A DNA stretch of 15,947 bases from Prevotella sp. UBA4341 (GCA_002393705.1 DGTH01000108.1:1-15947); one strand, 5' to 3'. Shown: positions 1 to 7,761, counted from the stretch's first letter. The notes: generated from the sequence alone by a model not told the origin. Made by a program: numbers and translations.

Positions 1-6
1 TTGTAG

Positions 7-141
7 CATACGACGCTCATAGAGAACGTTAGCCCCACGGCAACCGACGGTGCTGTCTTTAATCTGCAAGGGCTTCGTACCGTTGGAGAGCAGAAAGGAG
101 TCTATATCAGGAATGGTAAGAAATATGTTACGAAATATTAG
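7..141 (+). pseudogene. C-terminal fragment of a secreted/surface protein
   Basis: Read in frame to the TAG at 139-141, this encodes a tail containing GAVFNLQGLRTVGEQKG followed by VYIRNGKKYVTKY. This pattern (a short 'NLQG.R' strand, then 'KG.YI.NGKK') resembles the C-terminal module of many secreted or surface proteins of Prevotella and relatives, some of which are type IX secretion substrates. An in-frame TAG lies at bases 4-6, so the reading frame is already broken at the window edge. The rest of the gene, if any, lies to the left. The family resemblance is from memory of the motif; the identity of the parent protein cannot be told. Confidence 0.5.
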
Positions 142-174
142 TGATACGATAAATTTTAATTAAACCTCATATAT

Positions 175-191
175 CCCTTTGTTGATAAGGG
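175..191 (+). terminator. Short hairpin after the C-terminal fragment
   Basis: CCCTT (175-179) pairs with AAGGG (187-191) around a 7-base loop. It lies 34 bases after the stop at 139-141. The stem is only 5 bp and is followed by GTTTC rather than a T-run, so a terminator role is weak. It could equally be part of a degraded insertion-sequence end. Confidence 0.2.
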
Positions 192-239
192 TTTCAGAGC
201 GGTCTTTGATTTTTTGATTTGAAAATGGCAGAGTAATGT

Positions 240-257
240 TGCAGTCCCAAAACTGCA
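240..257 (+). other. Hairpin just upstream of the transposase remnant
   Basis: TGCAGT (240-245) and ACTGCA (252-257) form a perfect 6-bp inverted repeat around the loop CCCAAA. It ends 5 bases before the ATG at 263. Its place directly in front of a transposase start suggests part of the insertion sequence's left end or leader, possibly one that limits translation of the transposase. That role is inference. Confidence 0.4.
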
Positions 258-262
258 TAATT

Positions 263-355
263 ATGAATGTAGGTAGCTATATCTTCTCCCAAGTCGTGGA
301 TTATATACCTCGTTATCAGTTCGACAAACTTGTTGCCAAGTATCAGCGTTTTTAA
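263..355 (+). pseudogene. IS4-type transposase, N-terminal fragment (30 codons)
   Basis: The ATG at 263 opens a 30-codon frame ending at TAA 353-355. The protein starts MNVGSYIFSQVVDYIPRYQF and continues DKLVAKYQRF. This matches the beginning of the IS4-family transposases common in Bacteroides and Prevotella, which start with a short helix '(F/L)xQxxDxIPRxxFDxxVxKY'. Full proteins are about 350-400 residues with a DDE catalytic core; none of that core is here. Just past the break another frame reads FNCYLSR (from about 350), which recalls the next conserved 'F.C..Q' block. A frameshift or small deletion followed by loss of the remaining element is therefore likely. It marks an old insertion next to the export locus. 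Confidence 0.6.
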
Positions 356-418
356 CTGTTACTTGTCTCGTGGCTTAGCGGGGTGATAAAGACAGAAAAC
401 AGATGCTGCATGGATATA

Positions 419-450
419 AAATCAGCAAAAATGATACCAAATCAGCAAAA
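419..450 (+). repeat. Two 12-bp direct repeats upstream of the promoter
   Basis: AAATCAGCAAAA occurs at 419-430 and again at 439-450, a 20-base period (about two helical turns). The second copy ends 22 bases before the -33 box of the promoter at 473-504. Two same-face copies just upstream of a promoter suit an activator or repressor site. No regulator can be named. Confidence 0.45.
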
Positions 451-472
451 TCGACAAAAAAGTGCTTGGATT

Positions 473-504
473 TTTGGTTTATCGGGATTTTTTGATTACC
501 TTTG
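473..504 (+). promoter_or_regulatory. Bacteroidetes-type promoter
   Basis: A TTTG -33 box (473-476) and a TACCTTTG -7 box (497-504, consensus TAnnTTTG) are separated by 20 bases, the normal spacing for the Bacteroidetes primary sigma factor. Transcription would begin near 509-511, about 36 bases before the ATG at 546. It was probably the promoter of the amidohydrolase whose start survives at 546. As nothing visible terminates transcription before 739, it may now drive the export genes. Confidence 0.6.
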
Positions 505-545
505 TAAACTAAGTGTAAATGACGACTTTAATTAGACCGATTCTT

Positions 546-692
546 ATGAAACAAACTATCATTCTCGGCAACATCATCACGATGGACGAAAAGCGGCCCT
601 TTGCCAAGGCGGCATTAGTAAAGGATGGCGTATTTGCCTATATCGGCAGTGCAGAAGAAGCGAAAGCACTCGCCGCCATCTACAAGGCGTAA
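546..692 (+). pseudogene. YtcJ-like amidohydrolase, N-terminal fragment (48 codons)
   Basis: The ATG at 546 starts a 48-residue frame ending at TAA 690-692. It begins MKQTIILGNIITMDEKRPFA and continues with AALVKDGVFAYIGSAEEAKALA. This is the N-terminal β-sandwich strand pattern of metal-dependent amidohydrolases of the YtcJ/imidazolonepropionase type: 'NG.I.TMD', then '..DG.I..IG....'. The resemblance stops at about residue 43, base 675. The metal-binding HxH strand that should follow, and the remaining ~500 residues, are missing. The fragment is too short to fold as an enzyme. The break lies within 65 bases of the HlyD-like start at 739, so this is a rearrangement joint. The surviving piece may now act only as a translated leader. 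Confidence 0.6.
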
Positions 693-738
693 GCAAGTAA
701 GAGAATCCCTGTCTATCAAGGCCCGATACCTAATCTCT

Positions 739-1590
739 ATGCAGGAAAAAACGGAAAAAGTCCTACAGTCGCCCAGTCAGATAGCCGAGCATCTGCGCGT
801 GACCTACGTGCCTGCCTATCTGCTGGCTGCGGCCATAGGACTGCTATTGGCGGCATTCATCGTGTGGGGTGTGCTGGGCACGGTGAGCGATAAAGTCTAT
901 TATTCGGGCGTGGTGTTCCCCGTGCAGGGGACTACTGACGTCACGCTGCCCAACAAGGGTATCGTGCGTACCATGCTTGTGCAAAATGGCGACAGCGTGC
1001 ATCTGGGACAGACGATTGCCATGGTGTCCATAGGCGACAGTCACAGCTTCCTGACAAGTACGGTGGACGGCCTGATCATCAGTGCGAAGACTGACAACGA
1101 ACTTTTCGAGGCTTTCGAGCCCATTATCAGCGTTGTCGATAACAAGACGACATCACCGTCGCAACAGACGCAACTTATCGCCTACGCCGACAACGATGCC
1201 CAGCGCCAGCTGCGCATAGGCATGGAGGTCCAGGTGTGGCCCGCCAACGAGAAGCGCGATGAGATTGGTTACGTCAGAGGGCGCATCAGCCATGTGGTAC
1301 GCTATCCTGCCAGAATCAGCAAAATACGCCAGAAACTGAAGTCCGACATCCTTGCCCAGCACCTTACTGACGAGGGACAGAACCTGGTATATGAAGTGCG
1401 TGTCGACTTGCTCCGCTCCCCTGATGACCCCACGCAATACGACTGGTCCTTCGGTCAGCCTGACGATGTCAGCATGGGCATAGGTACCTATTGTTCGGTG
1501 CTCACTGAGACGCGCCGGCGCAGCATGTTCGAGTATCTGTTTGAGTCCTCGCGTGCGCATTTCCGCAACTTACAAATGAAGCTTGAGTGA
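739..1590 (+). CDS. HlyD-like membrane adaptor of an NHLM-type exporter, no coiled coil
   Basis: The protein is 283 residues from the ATG at 739. It has a short cytoplasmic start (EKVLQSPSQIAEHLRVT), one membrane segment (about 24-46) and a periplasmic part. 'L.SP.Q......VT' followed by the membrane segment and 'G.V...V...G.V' resembles NHLM bacteriocin-system secretion proteins. The two lipoyl-like half motifs (GIVRTMLVQNGDSVHLGQTI and STVDGLIISA) follow each other almost directly, so the α-helical hairpin of ordinary HlyD proteins is absent. The frame is open back to an ATG at 625, but that stretch overlaps the amidohydrolase fragment in another frame. The 739 start leaves the leader length usual for the family. 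It should sit in the inner membrane and couple the ABC proteins to the periplasmic parts. Its stop overlaps the next start by one base (TGATG). Confidence 0.75.
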   Translation: MQEKTEKVLQSPSQIAEHLRVTYVPAYLLAAAIGLLLAAFIVWGVLGTVSDKVYYSGVVFPVQGTTDVTLPNKGIVRTMLVQNGDSVHLGQTIAMVSIGDSHSFLTSTVDGLIISAKTDNELFEAFEPIISVVDNKTTSPSQQTQLIAYADNDAQRQLRIGMEVQVWPANEKRDEIGYVRGRISHVVRYPARISKIRQKLKSDILAQHLTDEGQNLVYEVRVDLLRSPDDPTQYDWSFGQPDDVSMGIGTYCSVLTETRRRSMFEYLFESSRAHFRNLQMKLE

Positions 1591-3341
1591 TGAAGGAAAA
1601 CCAGAAAGACAAGAAGCCGATACTGTCCATGCGTTCGGCTTTCAGCTATTTCCTGAAAGGCAATATTCTGTTTGCGCTCAATGGCATTGTAATCTATACC
1701 ATTGACTCTGTGTTCTCCGTCTTCCCGCCGCTGTTCCAGCAGGTATATACCGATAATATCGTCACCCACAAGAATCCGGAATGGTTCACGCCATTGATGG
1801 TGCTCTACACGCTGATGTTTGTGCTTGAACTCGTGCTGTGGATTACATTCTCCGTACTGCGACGTAACAGTCAGGCGAGAATCGGCATCGTCACCTCGGC
1901 GAACTACCTATGGACGGTGTTGCGGCTCCCGATGAGCCGTCTCACCCAGTTCTCGCCGGGCGAGCTGGTGGCTCGCTATACCACCATCGCGAAGATCATC
2001 AGGCTGCTCGACTATTCACTGCCGGCAGTTAATGGACTGCCGTTCATGGTCATTTACTTCGGCCTGATCATGCTCCTCAGTTGGAAACTGTGTCTGCTGC
2101 AAATCTTCTCCGTCATACTGCTCGTCTTTGTGATGCGTTCTACGGCCAGAATACAAAAGAGGATAGCCATGAAGCTGGAGGTGACTGAAGCGCGGCTGCA
2201 AAACGTCACGATGACGGGCCTGGGCAATCTGGAGACCATCAAGACCTTAGGCGCCGAACGTGAATTCTTTGCCCAATGGGAGAAAACCTACGCAGAGTCC
2301 ATGAACGCCCGTGTGACCACGACCACCAACTCCGTCTATCTGAGTGTGCTGCCGATTATCGTGATGCAGTTTACCAACGGTGTCATCTTGTGTTTAGGCG
2401 CCTGGCTCATCCTGCAGGGCGAGCTGACGCCGGGCATGATACTCGCCGCTCAGGCGCTTATCAACCAGTCGGTCTATCCCATCAACAGAACTATTGACGG
2501 CATTCAGACTTTTTTGAGGCTCAACTCATCGATTCAGCGCATCAAGGACGTGAGTGACTGTGGTGATGAATGTGCTGACATGAGCATGCCCGGCGATGAC
2601 GAACTGTCGGAAACGGGCAAGTTGACGGGTGAGATAGAGTTGCGTGACGTCACCTTCGGCTACGACCGCAGCCTGCCGCCCCTCATCAGCCACTTCTCGC
2701 TGAAGATCAAGGCCGGCGAGCGCATAGCCCTCGTGGGACCTTCCGGCTGCGGCAAGAGCACCATACTGAGCCTGGTGTCGGGACTCTATGAGCCGTGGGA
2801 GGGCGAGGTGCTGTTCGACGGCAAGCCCCGCAAATCCATCGACCGCATGACATTCGTCAATTCCGTCTCTGTCGTTAATCAGGACGTGGCGCTCTTTGAG
2901 GGCACTATTGCCGACAATGTCAAGATGTGGGACGAGTCGATAGAGGACTTCGCTATGGTGCTGGCCTGTAACGACGCACAGATACACTATGACATCATGG
3001 AGCGGCCGGACGCCTATCAAGGCGTGGTGTTGGAGAACGGCAAAAATTTCAGCGGCGGACAGCGGCAGCGCATCGAGATAGCCACCGCCCTGGCCAAGGA
3101 ACCCACCATCCTGCTGATGGATGAGGGCACCTCGGCCCTGGACTCCCAGGCCGAAACCAAAGTGATGGAGCATCTCTACGGCATGGGCATCACCATGCTT
3201 GTTGTTGCCCACCGCTTAGAGACCATTGTCGGCTGTGACCAGATATACGTGATAGAACAAGGACGCATCACCCAGCATGGCACTCACGGCCAGCTGCGCC
3301 AGATGGATGGCCTTTATAGTAATCTCTTGAAGCATAAGTAA
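1590..3341 (+). CDS. ABC transporter permease/ATPase 1, NHLM type lacking C39 peptidase
   Basis: A 583-residue type I exporter half-transporter. The membrane domain spans roughly residues 15-310 and the nucleotide-binding domain 345-580. Visible ATPase motifs are Walker A GPSGCGKST (383-391), Q-loop Q431, signature FSGGQRQR (from 487), Walker B LLMDEG with D511 and catalytic E512, and H-loop H541. The stretch 'NYLWTVLRLPMSRLTQFSPG' (about 105-124) resembles the first ABC protein of NHLM bacteriocin exporters. Members of that family usually start with a ~130-residue C39 cysteine peptidase that cuts the leader at a double glycine. Here the protein begins right at the membrane domain. MDEG in place of the usual LDEA is a small deviation. 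ATG 1590 was chosen; a GTG lies one codon earlier. It probably pairs with the 697-residue protein that follows. Confidence 0.8.
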   Translation: MKENQKDKKPILSMRSAFSYFLKGNILFALNGIVIYTIDSVFSVFPPLFQQVYTDNIVTHKNPEWFTPLMVLYTLMFVLELVLWITFSVLRRNSQARIGIVTSANYLWTVLRLPMSRLTQFSPGELVARYTTIAKIIRLLDYSLPAVNGLPFMVIYFGLIMLLSWKLCLLQIFSVILLVFVMRSTARIQKRIAMKLEVTEARLQNVTMTGLGNLETIKTLGAEREFFAQWEKTYAESMNARVTTTTNSVYLSVLPIIVMQFTNGVILCLGAWLILQGELTPGMILAAQALINQSVYPINRTIDGIQTFLRLNSSIQRIKDVSDCGDECADMSMPGDDELSETGKLTGEIELRDVTFGYDRSLPPLISHFSLKIKAGERIALVGPSGCGKSTILSLVSGLYEPWEGEVLFDGKPRKSIDRMTFVNSVSVVNQDVALFEGTIADNVKMWDESIEDFAMVLACNDAQIHYDIMERPDAYQGVVLENGKNFSGGQRQRIEIATALAKEPTILLMDEGTSALDSQAETKVMEHLYGMGITMLVVAHRLETIVGCDQIYVIEQGRITQHGTHGQLRQMDGLYSNLLKHK

Positions 3342-3343
3342 TT

Positions 3344-3352
3344 GAGAAGTGA
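3344..3352 (+). repeat. GAGAAGTGA motif, shared with the repeats at 7811-7831
   Basis: The 24-base gap between the two ABC genes contains GAGAAGTGA. The same word, on the opposite strand, makes up the 7-bp tandem repeats at 7811-7831 just past the other end of the locus. It is short and may be chance; it resembles low-complexity intergenic words often seen in Prevotella. Confidence 0.2.
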
Positions 3353-3365
3353 AGGGCTTTAAATC

Positions 3366-5459
3366 ATGCAGACAAATATATTCCTTCAACAGTTAGTGCA
3401 ACGCATGGACGGCGACCGTAAGGCCATGCGTCAGACGCGCGACATCCTGTGCTCCATGATTGACAGGAAATTATGGAAACAGATGGAGAAACATGTGGAG
3501 CTATCGCCAGACATTGAGCAGATGGAGTTGCAGTTAGAGTGCCGTAACATCTTTTTCCGCTACATCACGCTGACCGACGGTTGGTGGGCTCGCTGTACGG
3601 GCTATATGATGGGGTTCATGGCCGACGACAACACCCCCGTCATCCTCAATCCCGGGTTCACCGACTATACCTTCACCCACCCGAAGACCGGCACGCTCCT
3701 CACAGGCAGCAGGCATTCCGGACTGCTGAAGCAGCAGGCACTGATAGTCTGTCTGCCACTGACGGAAGAGCACCTGACTGTCAAGGACCTCATGCGCTAT
3801 GCCGCCAACAGTCTCTGCACGTATGACCTCTTCTACATCCTGTTGGCTTGTGTGGGCGTCACCCTGCTCACGATGTTCACGCCCTATGTTGTCAAACTCA
3901 TCTTCTCAGAGGTCATCCCCTCGGGCGATGCCGGACAGATAGTGCCTGTTGCTGCGCTGCTCTTCGGGGCGGTCGTCGGCATGACGATGGTGCTGATAGT
4001 GCGCAACCTGGTGGTGGTGCGCATCAAGGACAAGGTGGAGTATGCGCTGCAGACGGCCATGATGTCGCGGCTGTTGCTGCTGCCCTTCTCGTTTGCCAAG
4101 ACGTTTACCACTGGCGACCTCTCCAACCGGCTGCTGTCGCTGTCGCGCGTCAGTTCCAACCTAACGTCCAGCTTCCTTTCAACGCTCTTGACTTTCCTCT
4201 TCTCGTCCATCATGTTTGTGCAGTTCTTTATCTATGGCGGGCCGCTGCTCTTTACCGGTATCTTGGTCGTCATGATTCAGTTTGTGGTCATCCTGATGGA
4301 ATACCACTATACGAAAAAGGTACAACAGAGCGTAAATGCCAGCGGCTCACACCTCATAGGACGGCTGTTCGCCTTGTTTTCAGGCATTCATAAAATCAAG
4401 ACCAGCGGTGCGGAATATCGGGCTTTCTACCAGTGGGCAAAGGCGTATGCTCCCACTGAGGCTTACAGCAGTCACCAGCCGCTGGCCAGTTTCTACATCA
4501 CCGGTGTCAGTTATTGCCTTAGGATGGTGCCCATGATTGTGACGATGTGGGCGGCTTGGCACTACCAGCTGCCGCTTTCTGACTATATTGCTTATTGCGC
4601 CGTCTTGGGACTCGTCTGCGAAGCCGTGAACCAATTGCAGGGCATCACCAAGATTGTGGCACGTATGTTGCCGGAGATTAGGCTTTGCAGCCCGCTGCTC
4701 AATGCTAAGACAGAATCGGCGGATAAAGCCAATGTGGTCAATACCATATCGGGCCGGTTGGACATACGCGGCCTGAAGTTCCGCTATGCCGACGACATGC
4801 CCTTGCTCTTCGACGGTCTCAACCTGACCATCAACAGTGGCGACTACGTGGCACTGGTAGGAGTGTCGGGCTGCGGAAAGAGTACGCTGATGCGACTGAT
4901 GATGGGGCTGGAGAAACCCTTGTCGGGGTCCATCTTCTACGACCAGTACGACATCAACGACATCAACCTGCGCAGCCTGAGGCACTATTGCATCGGCATC
5001 TGCCTGCAGGACGGTCAGCTCGTTGAGGGCACCATCCGCGACAACATTCTCTTCAACAATCCGCTACTGACGGACGACGACGCATGGGAGGCCGCCCGAC
5101 TGGCCGCACTCGACGGCGACATCCGCCAGATGCCCTTGGGGCTGGACACGCCGATTACGGTCGACGGCAAAGGTGTGTCGGGCGGGCAGCGGCAGCGCAT
5201 CCTCATTGCCCGTGCGCTGGTCAGGAAGCCTAAGGTGCTCTTCCTCGACGAGGCGACGTCGGCACTCGACAACATCAGTCAGCACGTCGTGGTCGAAAAC
5301 CTGGCCAAGTTGAAGTGTACGCGCATCGTCATTGCCCACCGGCTGAGCACCATACAGAAGTGTAACCGCATCATCGTGCTGAAGGAAGGCCGTGTGGCTG
5401 CCGACGGCAATTTCGCGGAACTCAAAGCACAGGGGTTTTTCCCTGATGCGGAAAATTGA
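3366..5459 (+). CDS. ABC transporter permease/ATPase 2, NHLM type
   Basis: A 697-residue ABC exporter subunit. Residues 1 to about 150 form a cytoplasmic domain with 'GWWARCTGYMMGFMADDNTP' and 'HLTVKDLMRYA', as in the second ABC protein of NHLM bacteriocin systems. The membrane domain follows at about 155-440. The nucleotide-binding domain has Walker A GVSGCGKST (499-507), signature VSGGQRQR (S605), Walker B VLFLDEAT (D628, catalytic E629) and H-loop H658. All catalytic residues are intact, so ATP hydrolysis is expected. NHLM family members are often longer, 900 residues or so; this is a compact version. It lies 24 bases after ABC 1 and the two are expected to form a heterodimer in the inner membrane exporting a peptide. 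The substrate is not known. Confidence 0.8.
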   Translation: MQTNIFLQQLVQRMDGDRKAMRQTRDILCSMIDRKLWKQMEKHVELSPDIEQMELQLECRNIFFRYITLTDGWWARCTGYMMGFMADDNTPVILNPGFTDYTFTHPKTGTLLTGSRHSGLLKQQALIVCLPLTEEHLTVKDLMRYAANSLCTYDLFYILLACVGVTLLTMFTPYVVKLIFSEVIPSGDAGQIVPVAALLFGAVVGMTMVLIVRNLVVVRIKDKVEYALQTAMMSRLLLLPFSFAKTFTTGDLSNRLLSLSRVSSNLTSSFLSTLLTFLFSSIMFVQFFIYGGPLLFTGILVVMIQFVVILMEYHYTKKVQQSVNASGSHLIGRLFALFSGIHKIKTSGAEYRAFYQWAKAYAPTEAYSSHQPLASFYITGVSYCLRMVPMIVTMWAAWHYQLPLSDYIAYCAVLGLVCEAVNQLQGITKIVARMLPEIRLCSPLLNAKTESADKANVVNTISGRLDIRGLKFRYADDMPLLFDGLNLTINSGDYVALVGVSGCGKSTLMRLMMGLEKPLSGSIFYDQYDINDINLRSLRHYCIGICLQDGQLVEGTIRDNILFNNPLLTDDDAWEAARLAALDGDIRQMPLGLDTPITVDGKGVSGGQRQRILIARALVRKPKVLFLDEATSALDNISQHVVVENLAKLKCTRIVIAHRLSTIQKCNRIIVLKEGRVAADGNFAELKAQGFFPDAEN

Positions 5460-5489
5460 TAATTGAAAGATACATATATATTAAAGTAT

Positions 5490-6935
5490 ATGAAGACAAA
5501 AAAAGACACTCACTTCTGGCTCGCACTGGCACTCCTCTTCCATATGGCTCTGCTGAGCAGCAGAGCACAGGCGCCACTGACGCTCGACGAAGTGATACGG
5601 CTGTCGCAGGACAGTGCCATCACTGCCTTCCAGAGCCGGCAGGAGCTGCAGAGTCGGCTGGCATCTTACGAGGCCTTCGAATCTTTGCGCAAGCCACAGC
5701 TGTCGCTGAACTTTGTGCCCAACTACTCACGCATCGTCAGCGACCCTACCCGCGACTATATCTATCTGCGTAATTTCAACATCTTTTCAACCTCGGCACA
5801 GCTTAAGCTCAGCCAGAAGGTGCTGCCCTTCGGCGGTGAAGCCTACATAGGCACATATGCCATCTGGAGTGAGTTCTTTCGTGAGGAGGCCAGCGGCCAT
5901 CCGCGCCAGTTCGTGGCCACCCCGCTGCTGGTAGGCTATAGTCATACCCTGCTGGGCTACAATCCCCACAGGTGGGAGAAACTGGTAGAGGACCAACGGC
6001 TGAAAGCTGCCCGCCAGCAACACGAGTACAACCTGCGATGCATTGCCGAGGAGACCGCCGTGCGCTACTTCCGCTTAGCCTGCCGACAGCGGTTGCTAAA
6101 GCTGCGTCAGGAGGAACTGAGCCTGAACGATACCCTGCTGGCCATTGCCCGTGAGAAGGCCACTATCGCCATCGTCACGCAGGCGGAGCTGCACGCCATA
6201 GAGCTGCAGATGCAAAACGCCGCCAATCTGTTCGCGGCAGCGCGCAGGGATGAGCAGGAGGCAAGGACGGCACTGGCTTCGCTGTTGCGTATGAAGCAGA
6301 TACCCGACAGCCTGCCACTGCTGACGATACCAGAGACACCCCTTCCCGTCCACTATATACCAGAGGAGGTCGTGATGCTTGCTAAGGGCAACAGTCCTGC
6401 TTACCAGCACCAGTTGGCAGAGTTGACAGAAGCCCGCCACCAGGAAGAAAAGGCGCATAAGGAGCGGGGCATCAATGTCGGGCTTGATATCAACTTGGGA
6501 CTACAGCAAATCAACTCGACCCTCGGCAGCGCCTATAAGAACCAGCAACTGTACGCTTTAGGTGCCGTACAGGTCACGATACCGCTGATGGATCATGGGG
6601 CTGCCAAAAAACGTCATGCCGCAGCTGCAGCGTGGACAGAGCGTCAGGAGTCGGCCCTCCAGGAGACAGAACGCCGCTTGGCGGAAGACGCCACTGTGAC
6701 CCTGCAGAGACTCAATGCAAGCAGGATGATGCTTGTAAGCACCCTGCAGACCACCAAACTGGCAGAAGCCCAGTATTATGAGACGGTGGAAAACTATGCC
6801 AATGGTATTGCTGACATCAACACCTTTACCTTGGGACAAAACCGGTGGGTCACGGCCTACACCAACTACCTGACTGTCCTGGAAGAATTCTGGACCACCT
6901 ATTATCACCTACAAACCCTCATACAATATGAATAA
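5490..6935 (+). CDS. TolC-family outer-membrane efflux protein
   Basis: 481 residues from the ATG at 5490, with a signal peptide ending near SSRAQA (residues 23-28) before the mature start PLTLDEVIRLSQDSA, the usual opening of TolC-like proteins. Two long α-helical repeats follow, rich in A, Q, E and L (about 165-250 and 375-470), as in the periplasmic barrel of these trimeric channels; the length is typical. A TTG nine codons upstream keeps the frame open, but the ATG gives a normal signal peptide. It follows ABC 2 by 30 bases and overlaps the next gene by 8. Its role is the outer-membrane exit duct for the export system. NHLM loci do not always carry their own TolC, so its inclusion points to a complete trans-envelope machine. 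Confidence 0.85.
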   Translation: MKTKKDTHFWLALALLFHMALLSSRAQAPLTLDEVIRLSQDSAITAFQSRQELQSRLASYEAFESLRKPQLSLNFVPNYSRIVSDPTRDYIYLRNFNIFSTSAQLKLSQKVLPFGGEAYIGTYAIWSEFFREEASGHPRQFVATPLLVGYSHTLLGYNPHRWEKLVEDQRLKAARQQHEYNLRCIAEETAVRYFRLACRQRLLKLRQEELSLNDTLLAIAREKATIAIVTQAELHAIELQMQNAANLFAAARRDEQEARTALASLLRMKQIPDSLPLLTIPETPLPVHYIPEEVVMLAKGNSPAYQHQLAELTEARHQEEKAHKERGINVGLDINLGLQQINSTLGSAYKNQQLYALGAVQVTIPLMDHGAAKKRHAAAAAWTERQESALQETERRLAEDATVTLQRLNASRMMLVSTLQTTKLAEAQYYETVENYANGIADINTFTLGQNRWVTAYTNYLTVLEEFWTTYYHLQTLIQYE

Positions 6936-7761
6936 GTATAATGTCTTTTGCCTCTTTGCCTTTTTGTTTCTTTGCCTTTTCACTGCCTGCCAGTCGAAAA
7001 CAGACGGGCAGGTTGCCACACAGTCGGCTGACACGCTGACGGTGAGGCCGGCTAAAGCCCCGGCGCGCCAGCAGGTGTCGAGTTATCAATCTGCCAACAA
7101 GGGCAGGATAGAAGCCATCCGCGAGATTCCGGTCTATAGCCGTATTGCGGAGCAGATTGTCATGTTCGGTATAGAGAAGACGGGGCAGCGTGTCAAGAAA
7201 GGACAGGTCGTTGCGCGGCTGAGCGATGCTGCCCTGCGTGAGCATATCCTCCATTGCCGTGCCAAGCTGGAGAAAGCCGAATTTCAGTATCAGGCTATCC
7301 TGATGGGGCAAGGCTATAAGCGTAACCATCTTGATGACGCACCCGATAACCTCAAGCATCTGGCACGTGTCAACAGCGGCTATAACGAAGCAAAAGCCGA
7401 ACTGCACGAGCTGGAGCATAAATTGACTTACTGCGCCATCACCGCTCCTGTCTCGGGAGCAGTAACAAAGATTCAGAACACGCTCTACGGTGCCGCCCAG
7501 CCGGGCGAGGCTCTCTTCTACATTGTGGATACCGAAAAGCTGAAGGTAAGCTTCGACGTGCTCGAAAACGAGTTGGCGAAATACCAGATGGGAAAGAAGG
7601 TCTCTGTTTTTACCGTTGCCTATCCCTCAGAGCAGCACACAGCTACGATTTCTGCCATCAGTCCGGTCATCGACAGCAACGGCATGGTACATATCGAAGC
7701 GACGCTGGAACCCCATCCGCACCTGATGCCAGGCATGACAGCGTTTACCACTGTTGACTAA
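6928..7761 (+). CDS. Periplasmic adaptor lipoprotein (membrane fusion protein) with α-hairpin
   Basis: 277 residues; the start overlaps the TolC gene end by 8 bases. A hydrophobic signal ends in LFTAC with Cys21 as the likely lipidated residue. The layout is that of a membrane fusion protein: first lipoyl half (about 68-98, IEKTGQRVKKGQVVARL), helical hairpin (about 99-167), second lipoyl half (169-200, CAITAPVSGAVTKIQNTLYG) and a β-barrel (203-277) ending MPGMTAFTTVD. The fourth, membrane-proximal domain of RND adaptors is missing, so it is shorter than the usual 350-400 residues. No RND pump lies nearby. It most likely works with the preceding TolC and ABC proteins, supplying the helical hairpin that the first adaptor lacks. 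Cognate use is inferred from gene order. Confidence 0.8.
   Translation: MNKYNVFCLFAFLFLCLFTACQSKTDGQVATQSADTLTVRPAKAPARQQVSSYQSANKGRIEAIREIPVYSRIAEQIVMFGIEKTGQRVKKGQVVARLSDAALREHILHCRAKLEKAEFQYQAILMGQGYKRNHLDDAPDNLKHLARVNSGYNEAKAELHELEHKLTYCAITAPVSGAVTKIQNTLYGAAQPGEALFYIVDTEKLKVSFDVLENELAKYQMGKKVSVFTVAYPSEQHTATISAISPVIDSNGMVHIEATLEPHPHLMPGMTAFTTVD

Noticed and set aside
410..535. 41-codon + strand frame beginning MDIKSAKMIPNQQNR.
   Set aside because: It consists of the direct repeats and the promoter itself (the TACCTTTG box lies inside it), and shows no protein pattern or gene-like start.
625..738. N-terminal extension of the HlyD-like protein back to ATG 625.
   Set aside because: It is an out-of-frame reading of the amidohydrolase fragment and adds a basic stretch not seen in the family; ATG 739 gives the usual short start.
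2526..3212. 228-codon - strand frame inside ABC 1, and similar long antisense frames inside the tannase, helicase and other genes.
   Set aside because: They lie opposite genes with clear conserved motifs in a GC-rich, codon-biased region, where antisense open frames are expected; their sequences are low-complexity and unlike real proteins.
5463..5489. TTG start nine codons upstream for the TolC-like gene.
   Set aside because: The ATG at 5490 gives a standard signal peptide; the extension is AT-rich leader.
6940..6990. Repeated CTTTGCC/TTTTTG words at the start of the lipoprotein gene.
   Set aside because: They encode the Phe/Leu/Cys-rich signal peptide; a run of hydrophobic codons explains the pattern without a separate repeat element.
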